A stretch of 64,000 bases of DNA from a virus: positions 1-64,000 of the IMG/VR virus record IMGVR_UViG_3300042934_000565; one strand, written 5' to 3'. This document shows, in pieces, positions 55,890 to 62,580 of this stretch. Positions within the stretch are counted from its first letter, which is position 1. The number at the start of each line of letters is the position of its first letter. A model generated the notes under the pieces. The model saw nothing but the letters and a program-made list of their open reading frames with translations. It was not told where the DNA came from and searched no databases. The translations under genes and the position numbers were made by a program.

Positions 55890-56127
55890 AGGGTTGTTCC
55901 ACCTTAGGCTTGGGATCTACATGAGCTCGAGTCTCATCGGATCGAAGTCGGGTTCTTAGTTGACCCTGGGTTGTGGTCACAGAATGTTGAACCGAGCTGA
56001 CGATGCTTCGTACTCGCACCATCTCCTGTTCGAGGTAGATGACTCGCTGGTGCATGAAAAACACCAGGGTGAGAGTCACCGCCTGAAGAACCAGTGCGAT
56101 AATGACCAGCAGCATCAGAGTGTCCAT
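55738..56127 (-). CDS. Membrane protein with N-terminal anchor, 129 aa
   Basis: The ATG at 56127 is preferred (GAAAGGG 7 nt upstream; an ATG two codons earlier abuts it). Residues 5-27 form a membrane helix (LMLLVIIALVLQAVTLTLVF), then a coiled coil, then a low-complexity Thr/Gly/Ala/Ser tail. It overlaps the next gene by 152 nt. A spanin or tail-attached membrane role is possible, not shown. Confidence 0.6.
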   Translation of the reverse strand: MDTLMLLVIIALVLQAVTLTLVFFMHQRVIYLEQEMVRVRSIVSSVQHSVTTTQGQLRTRLRSDETRAHVDPKPKVEQPYAGQGVQRTAPGTEAGTASGESPAARAVKVTRISVGGKDSEDPNSRLQRG

Positions 56128-56146
56128 CGCCATCCCTTTCTCGTAA

Positions 56147-56176
56147 ACCTTATCACTCGAGGGCCGTAAGAAGCAA
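56147..56176 (-). promoter_or_regulatory. Possible promoter before the packaging genes
   Basis: TTGCTT (56176-56171), 18 nt, TAAGGT (56152-56147). Weak match; position before the 56127 gene supports it. Confidence 0.35.
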
Positions 56177-56191
56177 CCTAATCGCCCTCGA

Positions 56192-56539
56192 TTATGCTTC
56201 GATCATTTTCCCACTGATCATGTCAGGGAATCGCAGTGACATCCGTGCCCCCATAGGAGACAGCTCCTGCATCGCGTCATGCAGCAAATGATCGACGCCG
56301 TGCTGTCGGGCGATGTTTCTGATGAGGTCAAACTCAAATGGGAAGTACCCCGTAGCGGCGGGCGGCAAAACCACATGGAGATAGCCTAGGAACCAGCGAA
56401 GTTCCCCCCATCGGTTGTAGGCATGTACCCTCTTGTCGATCTTGATCTCGGCCTCCTCCACCAGATGGTCGATGTGTTCCATCGTGATCTGGTGTCCAAC
56501 ATCGAGGGCGAGGTGAATCTTGTCCAGAGTATCAGTCAT
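56192..56539 (-). CDS. Hypothetical protein, 115 aa
   Basis: Helical, with DTLDKIHLALDVGHQITMEH and a Trp/Pro-rich core (WGELRWFLGYLHVVLPP). It ends with SLRFPDMISGK. Similar to small early proteins of actinophages, but no family named. Overlaps the upstream gene by 8 nt; last gene of the 60649-56192 series of small genes. Confidence 0.65.
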   Translation of the reverse strand: MTDTLDKIHLALDVGHQITMEHIDHLVEEAEIKIDKRVHAYNRWGELRWFLGYLHVVLPPAATGYFPFEFDLIRNIARQHGVDHLLHDAMQELSPMGARMSLRFPDMISGKMIEA

Positions 56540-56792
56540 CGATCTCTCCTAGCAATCTCAGTAGTGCTTCGACTTCGGTGGCGAGGATCTCCCGAGAGCG
56601 ACCCAAGCTGATCGTGCGACGTACTTCCTTGCACTGCTCTTCAACCATGAGGCGCCAGTCCATGGCCTTGAGCTCAGGAGTCATGCGCTTGAGTCGCATT
56701 GCTCCGTCTGCTCGCGTCGGCAGATACCGAACAGCCTCGTAACTGCCCAACATACCGCCGACGTATTGCTGCAATCGTTCCTTAAGACTCAT
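56532..56792 (-). CDS. Hypothetical helical protein, 86 aa
   Basis: ATG at 56792 with AGGGAG 8 nt upstream; the longer frame overlaps a better gene. Helical, charged (MSLKERLQQYVGGML then LMVEEQCKEVRRTIS). Not recognised. Confidence 0.6.
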   Translation of the reverse strand: MSLKERLQQYVGGMLGSYEAVRYLPTRADGAMRLKRMTPELKAMDWRLMVEEQCKEVRRTISLGRSREILATEVEALLRLLGEIDD

Positions 56793-57192
56793 CGAGGAAC
56801 TCCCTGTCCTGACCCTTACCCGGATACTCGTTCCGCTGGGCGATGATCTGGACTGCCATGAAGTCATCATATGCCCGATAGGTCTCAGCCACGAAGTTCG
56901 CCCACCGGTAGGCTTCCTTCTGGGTAACAAAGGAGCGATTCCACTTCTTGGCTTTGCCATTTGTCCAGGCATACCAAGCTTTGGTCTTATCTGTCCTCAT
57001 CTGATGGGGCAGTCGACGAACGAACCATCGACCTCCTCGTACCGGAGGGCGCTGATACTTACGAGGGCTGAATGGGGCTCGGAATGCGTGCCGAGTCCAA
57101 CCTCCCCCGTTCCACCAGCCCTGGTAGATCATGGTGCTACCATCGAGCTCTTTAACCTTGGTAGCTCGAGGGCGCCAGTCATTCGCCACCAT
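56782..57192 (-). CDS. Hypothetical Trp-rich basic protein, 136 aa
   Basis: The ATG at 57192 overlaps the previous gene by 14 nt; GAGAGG lies 9 nt upstream. Trp/Arg-rich with YQGWWNGGGWTRHAF, then KAWYAWTNGKAKKWNRSF and a helix with RWANFVAETYRAYDD. It looks like an RNA- or DNA-contacting strand-helix unit. Function unknown. Confidence 0.6.
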   Translation of the reverse strand: MVANDWRPRATKVKELDGSTMIYQGWWNGGGWTRHAFRAPFSPRKYQRPPVRGGRWFVRRLPHQMRTDKTKAWYAWTNGKAKKWNRSFVTQKEAYRWANFVAETYRAYDDFMAVQIIAQRNEYPGKGQDREFLDES

Positions 57193-57403
57193 TGGTAGCA
57201 GCCTCTCGCTTTGCCTCGATTTCGACGATCTGCTGATCGACCCAGGCTGCTGCCTTGGCAGAGGTGGTGAAGCGCTGATTCGCCCAACCTCGGGCAGAAT
57301 GCAGCGCCCGTGAGTCAGTTGTGTGGAGCATGCGAGCGATCTTGAATCGACCCCTGAGCGCATACATGGCGATAGCGAATCGGTCTTCCGGTGTGATGGT
57401 CAT
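57179..57403 (-). CDS. Hypothetical small helical protein, 74 aa
   Basis: Begins MTITPEDRFAIAMYALRG, and then helices with ARGWANQRFTTSAKAAAWV. Overlaps both neighbours. Not recognised. Upstream stop and start share one base. Confidence 0.65.
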   Translation of the reverse strand: MTITPEDRFAIAMYALRGRFKIARMLHTTDSRALHSARGWANQRFTTSAKAAAWVDQQIVEIEAKREAATNGGE

Positions 57404-57564
57404 TACTTCTCCTCCTTGAGGAATCGCAGTTGTTGCCGGTATACTGACCGTTGTGTATCATCCGTGTCGATGATCCAGAACTTACCGTCCAGATAACCCT
57501 CGACTTTAACCTTGCGACCTCTGAAGATCGCATACCGTGGGATATTGGTTTCATCGATGATCAT
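57403..57564 (-). CDS. Hypothetical small beta protein, 53 aa
   Basis: Start at the ATG at 57564, exactly 6 nt after a TTGACT-17-TATGAT promoter, so leaderless. Beta-rich product (YAIFRGRKVKVEGYLDGKF) of possible SH3/KOW fold. First gene of the 57564-56192 run. Confidence 0.65.
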   Translation of the reverse strand: MIIDETNIPRYAIFRGRKVKVEGYLDGKFWIIDTDDTQRSVYRQQLRFLKEEK

Positions 57565-57570
57565 GCTTCC

Positions 57571-57599
57571 ATCATATCGACAATGCAGTACCAAGTCAA
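57571..57599 (-). promoter_or_regulatory. Leaderless-type promoter
   Basis: TTGACT (57599-57594), 17 nt, TATGAT (57576-57571), then GGAAGC and ATG. Confidence 0.75.
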
Positions 57600-57603
57600 A
57601 GCT

Positions 57604-58278
57604 TTATAACCCCATGGATACTCGGATTTTATCCACCTCAAGCCAGAGTTCGTGGCTACCGCCGGTATCGGGGTGGGCATTGCGCTGTGCGCGCCTCAGC
57701 AGCTTCTTGTCCTCGATCTCAGTAGGCCATTCCACACCAGCGATCTTGGCGAGTCGTATACGCCGGGCCTGCCGAGTACTAGGGCCGCCCATCCTGTCAG
57801 CCTGCTCTTTGAGCCGAGCAAACTCTTCATTGAGTTTCTCCCAAACCCGTCTGGCATCCTCATTCTCTTGCTGGCGGTCTCGTTCTGCTTTGGCTCTGGC
57901 TCTGGCCTGGGCCTCTCGAACCTTCTCTTCTCGTTCTTTCCGCAGTCGCTCTTGTTCCTGCTGAGCAGTACGAGCCTTTTCACTCTCAAACCAGTAGGGG
58001 TCAAACGTGGGTCGGTATCGTCGTTGCTCCTCCCGATCCATAGCCTCCCACCGCTTGCGGTAACTCTCGCGCTGACTCGGCGTATGACCGAGGATGCGTC
58101 TACCTATGTTTATCAGGTCATCATCCGTCAGCGGAACGTACTGCGTTATTCTGCGACCTCGCTCATCGAACAGCTCGATCTTAACCATGCGATACGTATT
58201 ACCACGACGGTTGGGACCATAACCATTGTCAAACTGATCACGGATGAAGTTCTCGAAGAGGTAGTCGTCCTCGTTCAC
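57604..58278 (-). CDS. Protein with C-terminal DnaJ J-domain, 224 aa
   Basis: N-terminal FENFIRDQFDNGYGPN, then a basic/helical middle (residues 85-170, Arg/Glu/Gln-rich coiled coil). The last 40 residues, KLLRRAQRNAHPDTGGSHEL, are a J-domain with the HPD motif. Host DnaJ has the J-domain at the N-terminus. It may recruit host DnaK to a phage complex, for example in replication start or capsid assembly. Starts after a 4-nt overlap. Confidence 0.85.
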   Translation of the reverse strand: MNEDDYLFENFIRDQFDNGYGPNRRGNTYRMVKIELFDERGRRITQYVPLTDDDLINIGRRILGHTPSQRESYRKRWEAMDREEQRRYRPTFDPYWFESEKARTAQQEQERLRKEREEKVREAQARARAKAERDRQQENEDARRVWEKLNEEFARLKEQADRMGGPSTRQARRIRLAKIAGVEWPTEIEDKKLLRRAQRNAHPDTGGSHELWLEVDKIRVSMGL

Positions 58279-58475
58279 ATGTGTCTCTTCTCAAAGTGGT
58301 TAACGTACATTGCTCGTGTGCTGAATGTTCTGCCCTCTACGGGGCACTGGACCTTATTACCTCGGAGCACGTACTTGGGCTCTTCGACCCCCTCGGGAAG
58401 TAGACCGCTCGGGGTAGGAGCCTCTTGGCGTGTATCCTGCAGGTTCGGCAGTTTGCCATTGCTCAACCCGAACAT
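58275..58475 (-). CDS. Small zinc-finger-like protein, 66 aa
   Basis: ATG with GAGGAAG 6 nt upstream. The C-terminal 30 residues, NKVQCPVEGRTFSTRAMYVN then HFEKRHM, resemble a C2H2 finger that lacks the second Cys. It overlaps the upstream gene by 118 nt in another frame and the J-domain gene by 4 nt. Confidence 0.6.
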   Translation of the reverse strand: MFGLSNGKLPNLQDTRQEAPTPSGLLPEGVEEPKYVLRGNKVQCPVEGRTFSTRAMYVNHFEKRHM

Positions 58476-58560
58476 CTTTAGCTTCCTCTCGAAGCATCTC
58501 CATGATCACCGAGAAGACCTCGTCGGGAATCGCCCGTACCTTGATTGTGGCGTTGATCAT
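58357..58560 (-). CDS. Hypothetical small protein, 67 aa
   Basis: Helical N-terminal half (IPDEVFSVIMEMLREEAKD) with a basic, Arg/Ser/Pro-rich tail. The tail region overlaps the next gene in a different frame, so only the first half is well supported. Starts in an ATGA overlap. Confidence 0.5.
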   Translation of the reverse strand: MINATIKVRAIPDEVFSVIMEMLREEAKDVRVEQWQTAEPAGYTPRGSYPERSTSRGGRRAQVRAPR

Positions 58561-58850
58561 ACGTCTTCACCGTGCTGGCGTCGATAGATCCAGATTCTAT
58601 GGGCATCGTCGAGGAACTGCTCGCCGGCCCTCTCCAGCTCTATCATCCGACTCAGGGCATACCACTTGCGCGGCTCCCACCCTTTCTTCTCGATGTGGAA
58701 GTTGAAGATCCATGGCCCGACCCAGACCATGAATGAGATCGGCTCCTTGGTGTCCGGGTTGCTCTTCCAATGCGGGATATACCCGATCCCCAGTCGGAAT
58801 CCACGAGCTTTGACGACTTTGAGGTGTTTGCTTCGATATTTCACTGCCAT
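58557..58850 (-). CDS. Hypothetical protein, 97 aa
   Basis: ATG at 58850, exactly 6 nt after a near-consensus promoter. Basic N-terminus (MAVKYRSKHLKVVKARG), Trp-rich strands (FMVWVGPWIFNFHIEKKGW) and a helix. Unrecognised; a small beta-alpha unit. Confidence 0.65.
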   Translation of the reverse strand: MAVKYRSKHLKVVKARGFRLGIGYIPHWKSNPDTKEPISFMVWVGPWIFNFHIEKKGWEPRKWYALSRMIELERAGEQFLDDAHRIWIYRRQHGEDV

Positions 58851-58856
58851 AGATCG

Positions 58857-58885
58857 ATCATATCAATCCGCGTTACCAGAGTCAA
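58857..58885 (-). promoter_or_regulatory. Leaderless-type promoter
   Basis: TTGACT (58885-58880), 17 nt, TATGAT (58862-58857), then 6 nt to ATG at 58850. Confidence 0.8.
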
Positions 58886-58887
58886 TG

Positions 58888-59145
58888 TTATCGATCCCTG
58901 CTCACGATCATCACGGGGTAGGCGCTCTTGTGATAGGGCTCAGTGACAACCACCGTGAACTGGCGCCACCACCCAGGCTCGCGCTTCGGACGAGACGCAT
59001 CGAGCGCCTTTTTGACTGCCTCGTTGGGAATGATGCCGTGATCCCAGAACTCGGACATATCGATGGCCTCAGTCATATACCACTTGCCGCTCGGCTTGAA
59101 GTAATCGACCCTGACCATGCCGGGGTTCTCGCTGAAGTGTGTCAT
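58888..59145 (-). CDS. Hypothetical small protein, 85 aa
   Basis: Beta-alpha product (GMVRVDYFKPSGKWYMTEAI and GWWRQFTVVVTEPYH). Overlaps the upstream gene by 4 nt. Not recognised. Part of the operon 60649-58888. Confidence 0.65.
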   Translation of the reverse strand: MTHFSENPGMVRVDYFKPSGKWYMTEAIDMSEFWDHGIIPNEAVKKALDASRPKREPGWWRQFTVVVTEPYHKSAYPVMIVSRDR

Positions 59146-59675
59146 CGGAGCTTCCAGCCCTGATGCTCGATCGCCAGACGGAGCTCATTCAGCGCCGCCT
59201 CAGCTGTGGGCCCGGTCCTCGCCATCTCCACCAGTGAAGACTTTGGCGAGGGGCCGCCGTGGGTTATACTGCCCCCATATCTGAGCCGCGCAACAATCGA
59301 CGCCGTCCACTCAATCGAAGCAGTGATCGGTTCGCCATTGTACAGCTGCCGCTCGGTCTCCTCGACCATCATCACGTCCGAAAGCTCGAACCAGTATCCA
59401 GTTGTGCTCGGCGGAGTCGGTGTCTCCACACCATCGGGTATCACTTTCCCAGGCCTCCAGCCCTCGTGCCAATCAGTCATTTCTTCCTCCGTTGCCGCTT
59501 TTACGTAATTCAGTGAGTAGTACTTCAACTCCTTAACGCCATCGAACATCACACGAGCGTCACCCCTACTTGACAGTCCCATGAATGTGCCTCGCCTGGC
59601 CCTCATGTAAGGCACTCTGACTACGACCGGGTCGCCCTCCGTAAGTACAACGACCTCCCGAAACTCCTCGCTCAT
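59142..59675 (-). CDS. Hypothetical protein, 177 aa
   Basis: N-terminal beta barrel-like part (VVVLTEGDPVVVRVPYMRAR, GDARVMFDGVKELKYY), and a helical C-terminal half with ITHGGPSPKSSLVEMA, which resembles a hydrophobic ligand site. No match recalled. Coupled to both neighbours. Confidence 0.65.
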   Translation of the reverse strand: MSEEFREVVVLTEGDPVVVRVPYMRARRGTFMGLSSRGDARVMFDGVKELKYYSLNYVKAATEEEMTDWHEGWRPGKVIPDGVETPTPPSTTGYWFELSDVMMVEETERQLYNGEPITASIEWTASIVARLRYGGSITHGGPSPKSSLVEMARTGPTAEAALNELRLAIEHQGWKLR

Positions 59676-60112
59676 TTCTCTCCCTCGATAGACGTAGGAT
59701 GTGCTGCTTGAGCCTTGCTCTCACTGACCCTGTCAGCCTCCTCGCTGGTAGACTCAGGCTCTGTGAGCACCTCTACCGGCCGGTATGGGGTCGAGCCATC
59801 CGGCGCCCAGTGATCCGGCCAGTGTACCTCCATGATCCGACCAGGGCCCACCTTGAAGCCCTCAGTGTCCAGCTCCGGCGCTCTTACTACCAGAGGCCGA
59901 GAGTTGGGGTGCGGCAGTGGGTATCCGCGCGCTTGCCAGGTCTCAGTAAGCCTTCTCCGACTTACTCGCTTGCCACCATCTCTATACAAGTCCGAGATAT
60001 GCCCAGAGTGATCGATGTAGTGCTCGTTGAGTCCGATCACGGTCTCGAGCGAATAGTACCGGGCGACTTCCCAGTAAACCGGCACCGTCAGGGGTGTGGG
60101 CAGCGGGTTCAC
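59672..60112 (-). CDS. Hypothetical protein, 146 aa
   Basis: Beta-alpha sequence (VYWEVARYYSLETVIGL) and a basic middle (GKRVSRRRLTETWQARGY), ending in an acidic Ser/Glu linker. Unknown. Confidence 0.65.
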   Translation of the reverse strand: MNPLPTPLTVPVYWEVARYYSLETVIGLNEHYIDHSGHISDLYRDGGKRVSRRRLTETWQARGYPLPHPNSRPLVVRAPELDTEGFKVGPGRIMEVHWPDHWAPDGSTPYRPVEVLTEPESTSEEADRVSESKAQAAHPTSIEGEK

Positions 60113-60453
60113 TCGGCGATCACCTCTGAGAGATGCACCAGGTGTCCAAAGGCGCCGATCTTCACGTACAGCACGTTGTCATCGGTGGGCAGACCATTGA
60201 GGCCGCTTCGAAGCCCGTAGATCAGGCAGGCGGGATTGCCCTCGGCGAACATCCATGACCCTCCGGTCAAGGAATCCCAGTAGTCTTCGACCTCGGCCTC
60301 GTGCTCCTGAGGGTATCCTTGGGTGTCGACCTGGAAGTGGCCTTTGCCGGCGAACTTCACCTTGATCTTCTCGTAGCGGCCGAAGATCGGGCGGCCCTTG
60401 GCGTCCAGGTTCTGGATGGGGGCGGGGTTCTGGGTGGGGTTCTGGTCAGGCAT
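60109..60453 (-). CDS. Hypothetical protein, 114 aa
   Basis: Low-complexity Asn/Pro start (MPDQNPTQNPAPIQN), then strands (RPIFGRYEKIKVKFAGKG) and DYWDSLTGGSWMFAEG. Overlaps the upstream gene by 8 nt. Unknown. Confidence 0.65.
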   Translation of the reverse strand: MPDQNPTQNPAPIQNLDAKGRPIFGRYEKIKVKFAGKGHFQVDTQGYPQEHEAEVEDYWDSLTGGSWMFAEGNPACLIYGLRSGLNGLPTDDNVLYVKIGAFGHLVHLSEVIAE

Positions 60454-60649
60454 TGATAATCCTTTGTGCGGTGGCGATTGAGAGGGGGATTTTGAGTTCG
60501 ACGGTCAGGAGCGGGGCTTCTGGGCCTGACTGCTCAAGCGACCAATCGGTGAGTGCCGAGTGAGTGGCGAGGTAATGATCGACGCTCAGACCCATAGCTC
60601 TCAGAATCTCAGCGGTTCGTTCGGGGCTGTCAGGTTTCAGGATTGCCAT
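60446..60649 (-). CDS. Hypothetical small protein, 67 aa
   Basis: ATG at 60649 chosen because a promoter ends 6 nt upstream; the more upstream ATG at 60679 lies inside that promoter. Helix (SPERTAEILRAMGLS) and strands. First gene of the operon 60649-58888. Confidence 0.65.
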   Translation of the reverse strand: MAILKPDSPERTAEILRAMGLSVDHYLATHSALTDWSLEQSGPEAPLLTVELKIPLSIATAQRIINA

Positions 60650-60655
60650 GCCTCT

Positions 60656-60684
60656 ATCATATCGACTCGGTTTGCTCATCGCAA
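60656..60684 (-). promoter_or_regulatory. Leaderless-type promoter
   Basis: TTGCGA (60684-60679), 17 nt, TATGAT (60661-60656), then AGAGGC and ATG. Confidence 0.65.
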
Positions 60685-60867
60685 TGTCGGGGATACCTCG
60701 ACGACCTTATTGACGATGAAGGAGCATACGTGGGTAGACGTTTTTCAGGAGAGAGCACAGTCAGCACGAAGTACGGTCTCGAAGGCCCCTTCGAATATTT
60801 GAATTGAATTTTAGGGGAGGGGTTCGAACATATATTCGTTATCAAACCGTTATCAAATATATGTCTT

Positions 60868-60894
60868 GATTGTCCCGATTGTCCCCATTGTCCG
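60868..60894 (+). repeat. Three tandem 9-bp repeats before winged-helix gene 4
   Basis: GATTGTCCC, GATTGTCCC and CATTGTCCG in a row. Two GTTATCAAA copies lie just upstream (about 60838-60856). The repeats cover the -35 region of the putative promoter, as expected for an autoregulatory operator. Confidence 0.6.
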
Positions 60895-60899
60895 ATAGA
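60870..60899 (+). promoter_or_regulatory. Putative promoter of winged-helix gene 4
   Basis: TTGTCC (60870-60875), 18 nt, GATAGA (60894-60899). The match is modest; the 5' leader to the ATG is about 50 nt. Confidence 0.4.
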
Positions 60900-60954
60900 C
60901 TAAAAGCGTTCGATCAACCGATTGAACGAAATCGAAAATCAAGGGGATGAAACA

Positions 60955-61188
60955 ATGGCCGCATCGAATGCAAACGCAAAGAACCTTTCGATTCAGGAAG
61001 TCGCTGATCGAATCGAAGTCCCTGCGAAGACAATTCGAAAGGTTCTTCGCGCCAATTCCGAAAAGGAAAATCAGCCGGGACGTGGGGGCCGATGGATTGT
61101 CGCTGAAAGCGATATCGAAAAGCTCCGCGCGCTGATCAATTCGCACACGGCGAAAAGCGCAACGGTCGCACAATTCAGCGATGACTGA
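60955..61188 (+). CDS. Small winged-helix DNA-binding protein, paralogue 4 (77 aa)
   Basis: ATG at 60955 with AAGGGGAT upstream; an earlier in-frame start lacks a site. The core SIQEVADRIEVPAKTIRKVL then GRGGRWIV and SDIEKLRALI matches the 1431 product almost motif for motif. It is transcribed rightward and stands alone before the palindrome-rich region and after tandem 9-mers. Possible autoregulator; it may bind the nearby palindromes. Not shown. Confidence 0.8.
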   Translation: MAASNANAKNLSIQEVADRIEVPAKTIRKVLRANSEKENQPGRGGRWIVAESDIEKLRALINSHTAKSATVAQFSDD

Positions 61189-61200
61189 ATGACCGAATAG

Positions 61201-61238
61201 GATATCCCGCCCATTGAATTGGGCGGGATATTCTTTTA
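61201..61238 (+). terminator. Rho-independent terminator of winged-helix gene 4
   Basis: A 12-bp perfect stem (ATATCCCGCCCA and its complement) with a 6-nt loop and a T-rich end (TTCTTTT), 13 nt after the stop codon. Confidence 0.9.
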
Positions 61239-61246
61239 TCATTTTT

Positions 61247-61264
61247 TATATTCATATGAATATA
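61247..61264. repeat. 18-bp perfect palindrome
   Basis: TATATTCATATGAATATA. It lies right after the terminator. A CCCGCGCGGG palindrome follows 4 nt later. Binding site for a dimeric protein is likely. Confidence 0.6.
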
Positions 61265-61444
61265 GTCCCGCGCGGGGAGTATATGGCGTATACGGGGAAA
61301 GTGCGGAATGCGCGGAATTCGGAGAGAATGCGGAGAATACGGGGAAGCGCTTTCCGCGACCCAATCATGGGAAAGCGGTTTCCTAGAGAGGGGGGACGCC
61401 CCGCATGCTTGCTATTGCCCCTGCTATCAAACCCCCTCAGATCG

Positions 61445-61492
61445 CCCCCTATGCCCGGGGGAGTGCATGCGCGTTTCGGGGCAACCCCCCGA
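61445..61492. repeat. Two back-to-back GC hairpins
   Basis: CCCCC/GGGGG (61445-61461) and TCGGGG/CCCCGA (61476-61492). They could fold in single-stranded DNA or RNA. Confidence 0.45.
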
Positions 61493-61510
61493 CGGATATA
61501 TATTCACTGG

Positions 61511-61567
61511 GGAAGAAGTGTTCGAAAGTGGACTCTCGGAAAGCGCTTTCCATTCGAACATTCTTCC
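61511..61567. repeat. Inverted repeat flanking the perfect 14-bp palindrome
   Basis: GGAAGAAGTGTTCGAA (61511-61526) and TTCGAACATTCTTCC (61553-61567) are complementary except for one extra G. The perfect palindrome lies between them, so the whole can form a nested cruciform. Confidence 0.65.
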
Positions 61568-61612
61568 GAAGAGGGGAGAGCGCCGGAAAGCGCTTGCCGG
61601 AACACAGAGAAC

Positions 61613-61646
61613 GGAATAATTTTCACTCCGCAAAGTCCGCTGGAAC
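61613..61646 (-). repeat. 34-nt conserved motif, copy A
   Basis: AATAATTT-N19-GGAAC with CAAA in the middle, the same spacing as the other copies. It lies 15 bp from the last 14-bp palindrome. Confidence 0.65.
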
Positions 61647-61954
61647 TAGGGCGGTCCGCCGCTGCCCAGCCGATCTCCGACTCCGCGAATTCCTTTTGCG
61701 ATGCGCGATCGATGCATGATCAGAGAATGCTCCAGGGAGTCATAGAATCATGTCCCTGATTCCCCAATGATCGAGCATGCATCATCGATCGATTCGATAT
61801 GTCAGGCGATTAGGGATCGATCTGCGATCTTATTCCTCAGCTTCCAGCCAGTCCGTTCCGTCCACACCTGCATTCTGCGAGCGCTGTCTCTCGATTCCGT
61901 GGGCAGACACAAAGAAACCCCGAGTTTCCTCGAGGCTCCTTGTGGGTCCTTCAG

Positions 61955-62218
61955 TTACCCGTACATCTCGTCATACTCCATCTGCCGTTCCAGCATGTAC
62001 GCGAAATCCGGATCGTGCATTGCTCTGTAGACGTCCTGCTTGATCTTCTCATCGGACCCGTACTTCTGTCCGTTGCAGTCTCCTCTTTCGTGACCGCAGC
62101 ATGGGAAGTCTTCGCAAACCCCACCTTGCTGTTGGATCTGGCACGAGTGATTCTGCATCAGTGCCATGTCGTCTGTGCAGCTGAACCCACATTCCGAACA
62201 AGTCATCTCGATAGCCAT
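61955..62218 (-). CDS. Zinc-finger protein, 87 aa
   Basis: N-terminal MTCSECGFSCTDDMALMQNH is a C-x2-C finger with a His in helix position, then CEDFPCCGHERGDCNG adds four cysteines. The C-terminal half is acidic and helical. It may be a DNA-binding or redox-sensing protein; zinc proteins of this type are common among actinophage early genes. Confidence 0.7.
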   Translation of the reverse strand: MAIEMTCSECGFSCTDDMALMQNHSCQIQQQGGVCEDFPCCGHERGDCNGQKYGSDEKIKQDVYRAMHDPDFAYMLERQMEYDEMYG

Positions 62219-62232
62219 GTCCCGGTCCTCCC

Positions 62233-62580
62233 TTACTTCTTCACTTCACCGCAGCGCTTGCAGATTCCCATGCGGTCCTCGTGGCCCCAAATCTTGCAGG
62301 CTCCGACGTGACCTTCCTTGATCGTCCGATCCGTCCAGTGAGCGTCATCCGGCTGAGCCAGTGGGAACGAATCCTTGTAGCTCCGAAGGATGGAGTCATC
62401 CAAGACCTTCCCCGTGTCGAGGTTCTCGATGACGTAGCGTTCCCGATTCCCCGTCTTCTTGAACTCGTACTCCATGTCCCTCTGTGCCAACTCCAGAGTG
62501 GCGAAGTGTGCGTAGTAGTCCTTGTTGCGGCAGGATACCTGGAAGGGCTTGTGGGTGGGAGTGTGGGTGTTGTTGGTCAT
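62233..62580 (-). CDS. Hypothetical protein with C-terminal zinc knuckle, 115 aa
   Basis: Thr/His-rich N-terminus, alpha-beta core (KDYYAHFATLELAQRDMEYE) and CKIWGHEDRMGICKRCGEVK at the end, a probable zinc site. A promoter lies 49 nt upstream. Not recognised. Confidence 0.7.
   Translation of the reverse strand: MTNNTHTPTHKPFQVSCRNKDYYAHFATLELAQRDMEYEFKKTGNRERYVIENLDTGKVLDDSILRSYKDSFPLAQPDDAHWTDRTIKEGHVGACKIWGHEDRMGICKRCGEVKK

Larger units (their letters stand above)
61342..61598. repeat. Four copies of a 14-bp palindrome
   Basis: GGAAAGCGCTTTCC: a perfect copy at 61538-61551; single-mismatch copies at 61342-61355, 61370-61383 and 61585-61598. Repeated dyads of this kind are typical of operators or origin sites. 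Confidence 0.7.
61189..61954. other. 766-bp non-coding palindrome-rich region
   Basis: Contains a terminator (61201), an 18-bp perfect palindrome (61247), four 14-bp palindrome copies (61342-61598), a larger inverted repeat (61511-61567), GC hairpins (61445-61492), one 34-nt motif (61613), and GATC/ATCGAT-rich DNA near 61700-61820. Long open frames here have no ribosome sites. It could be a replication origin, packaging or control region. Confidence 0.6.

Noticed and set aside
60955-61188. Excisionase assignment for the winged-helix protein
   Set aside because: The fold fits, but with no integrase and four dispersed paralogues, a regulator or architectural role is more likely.
61214-61759. 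A 181-codon frame across the palindrome region
   Set aside because: The translation follows the DNA repeats, has no start signal and no domain, and the DNA is better explained as structured non-coding sequence.
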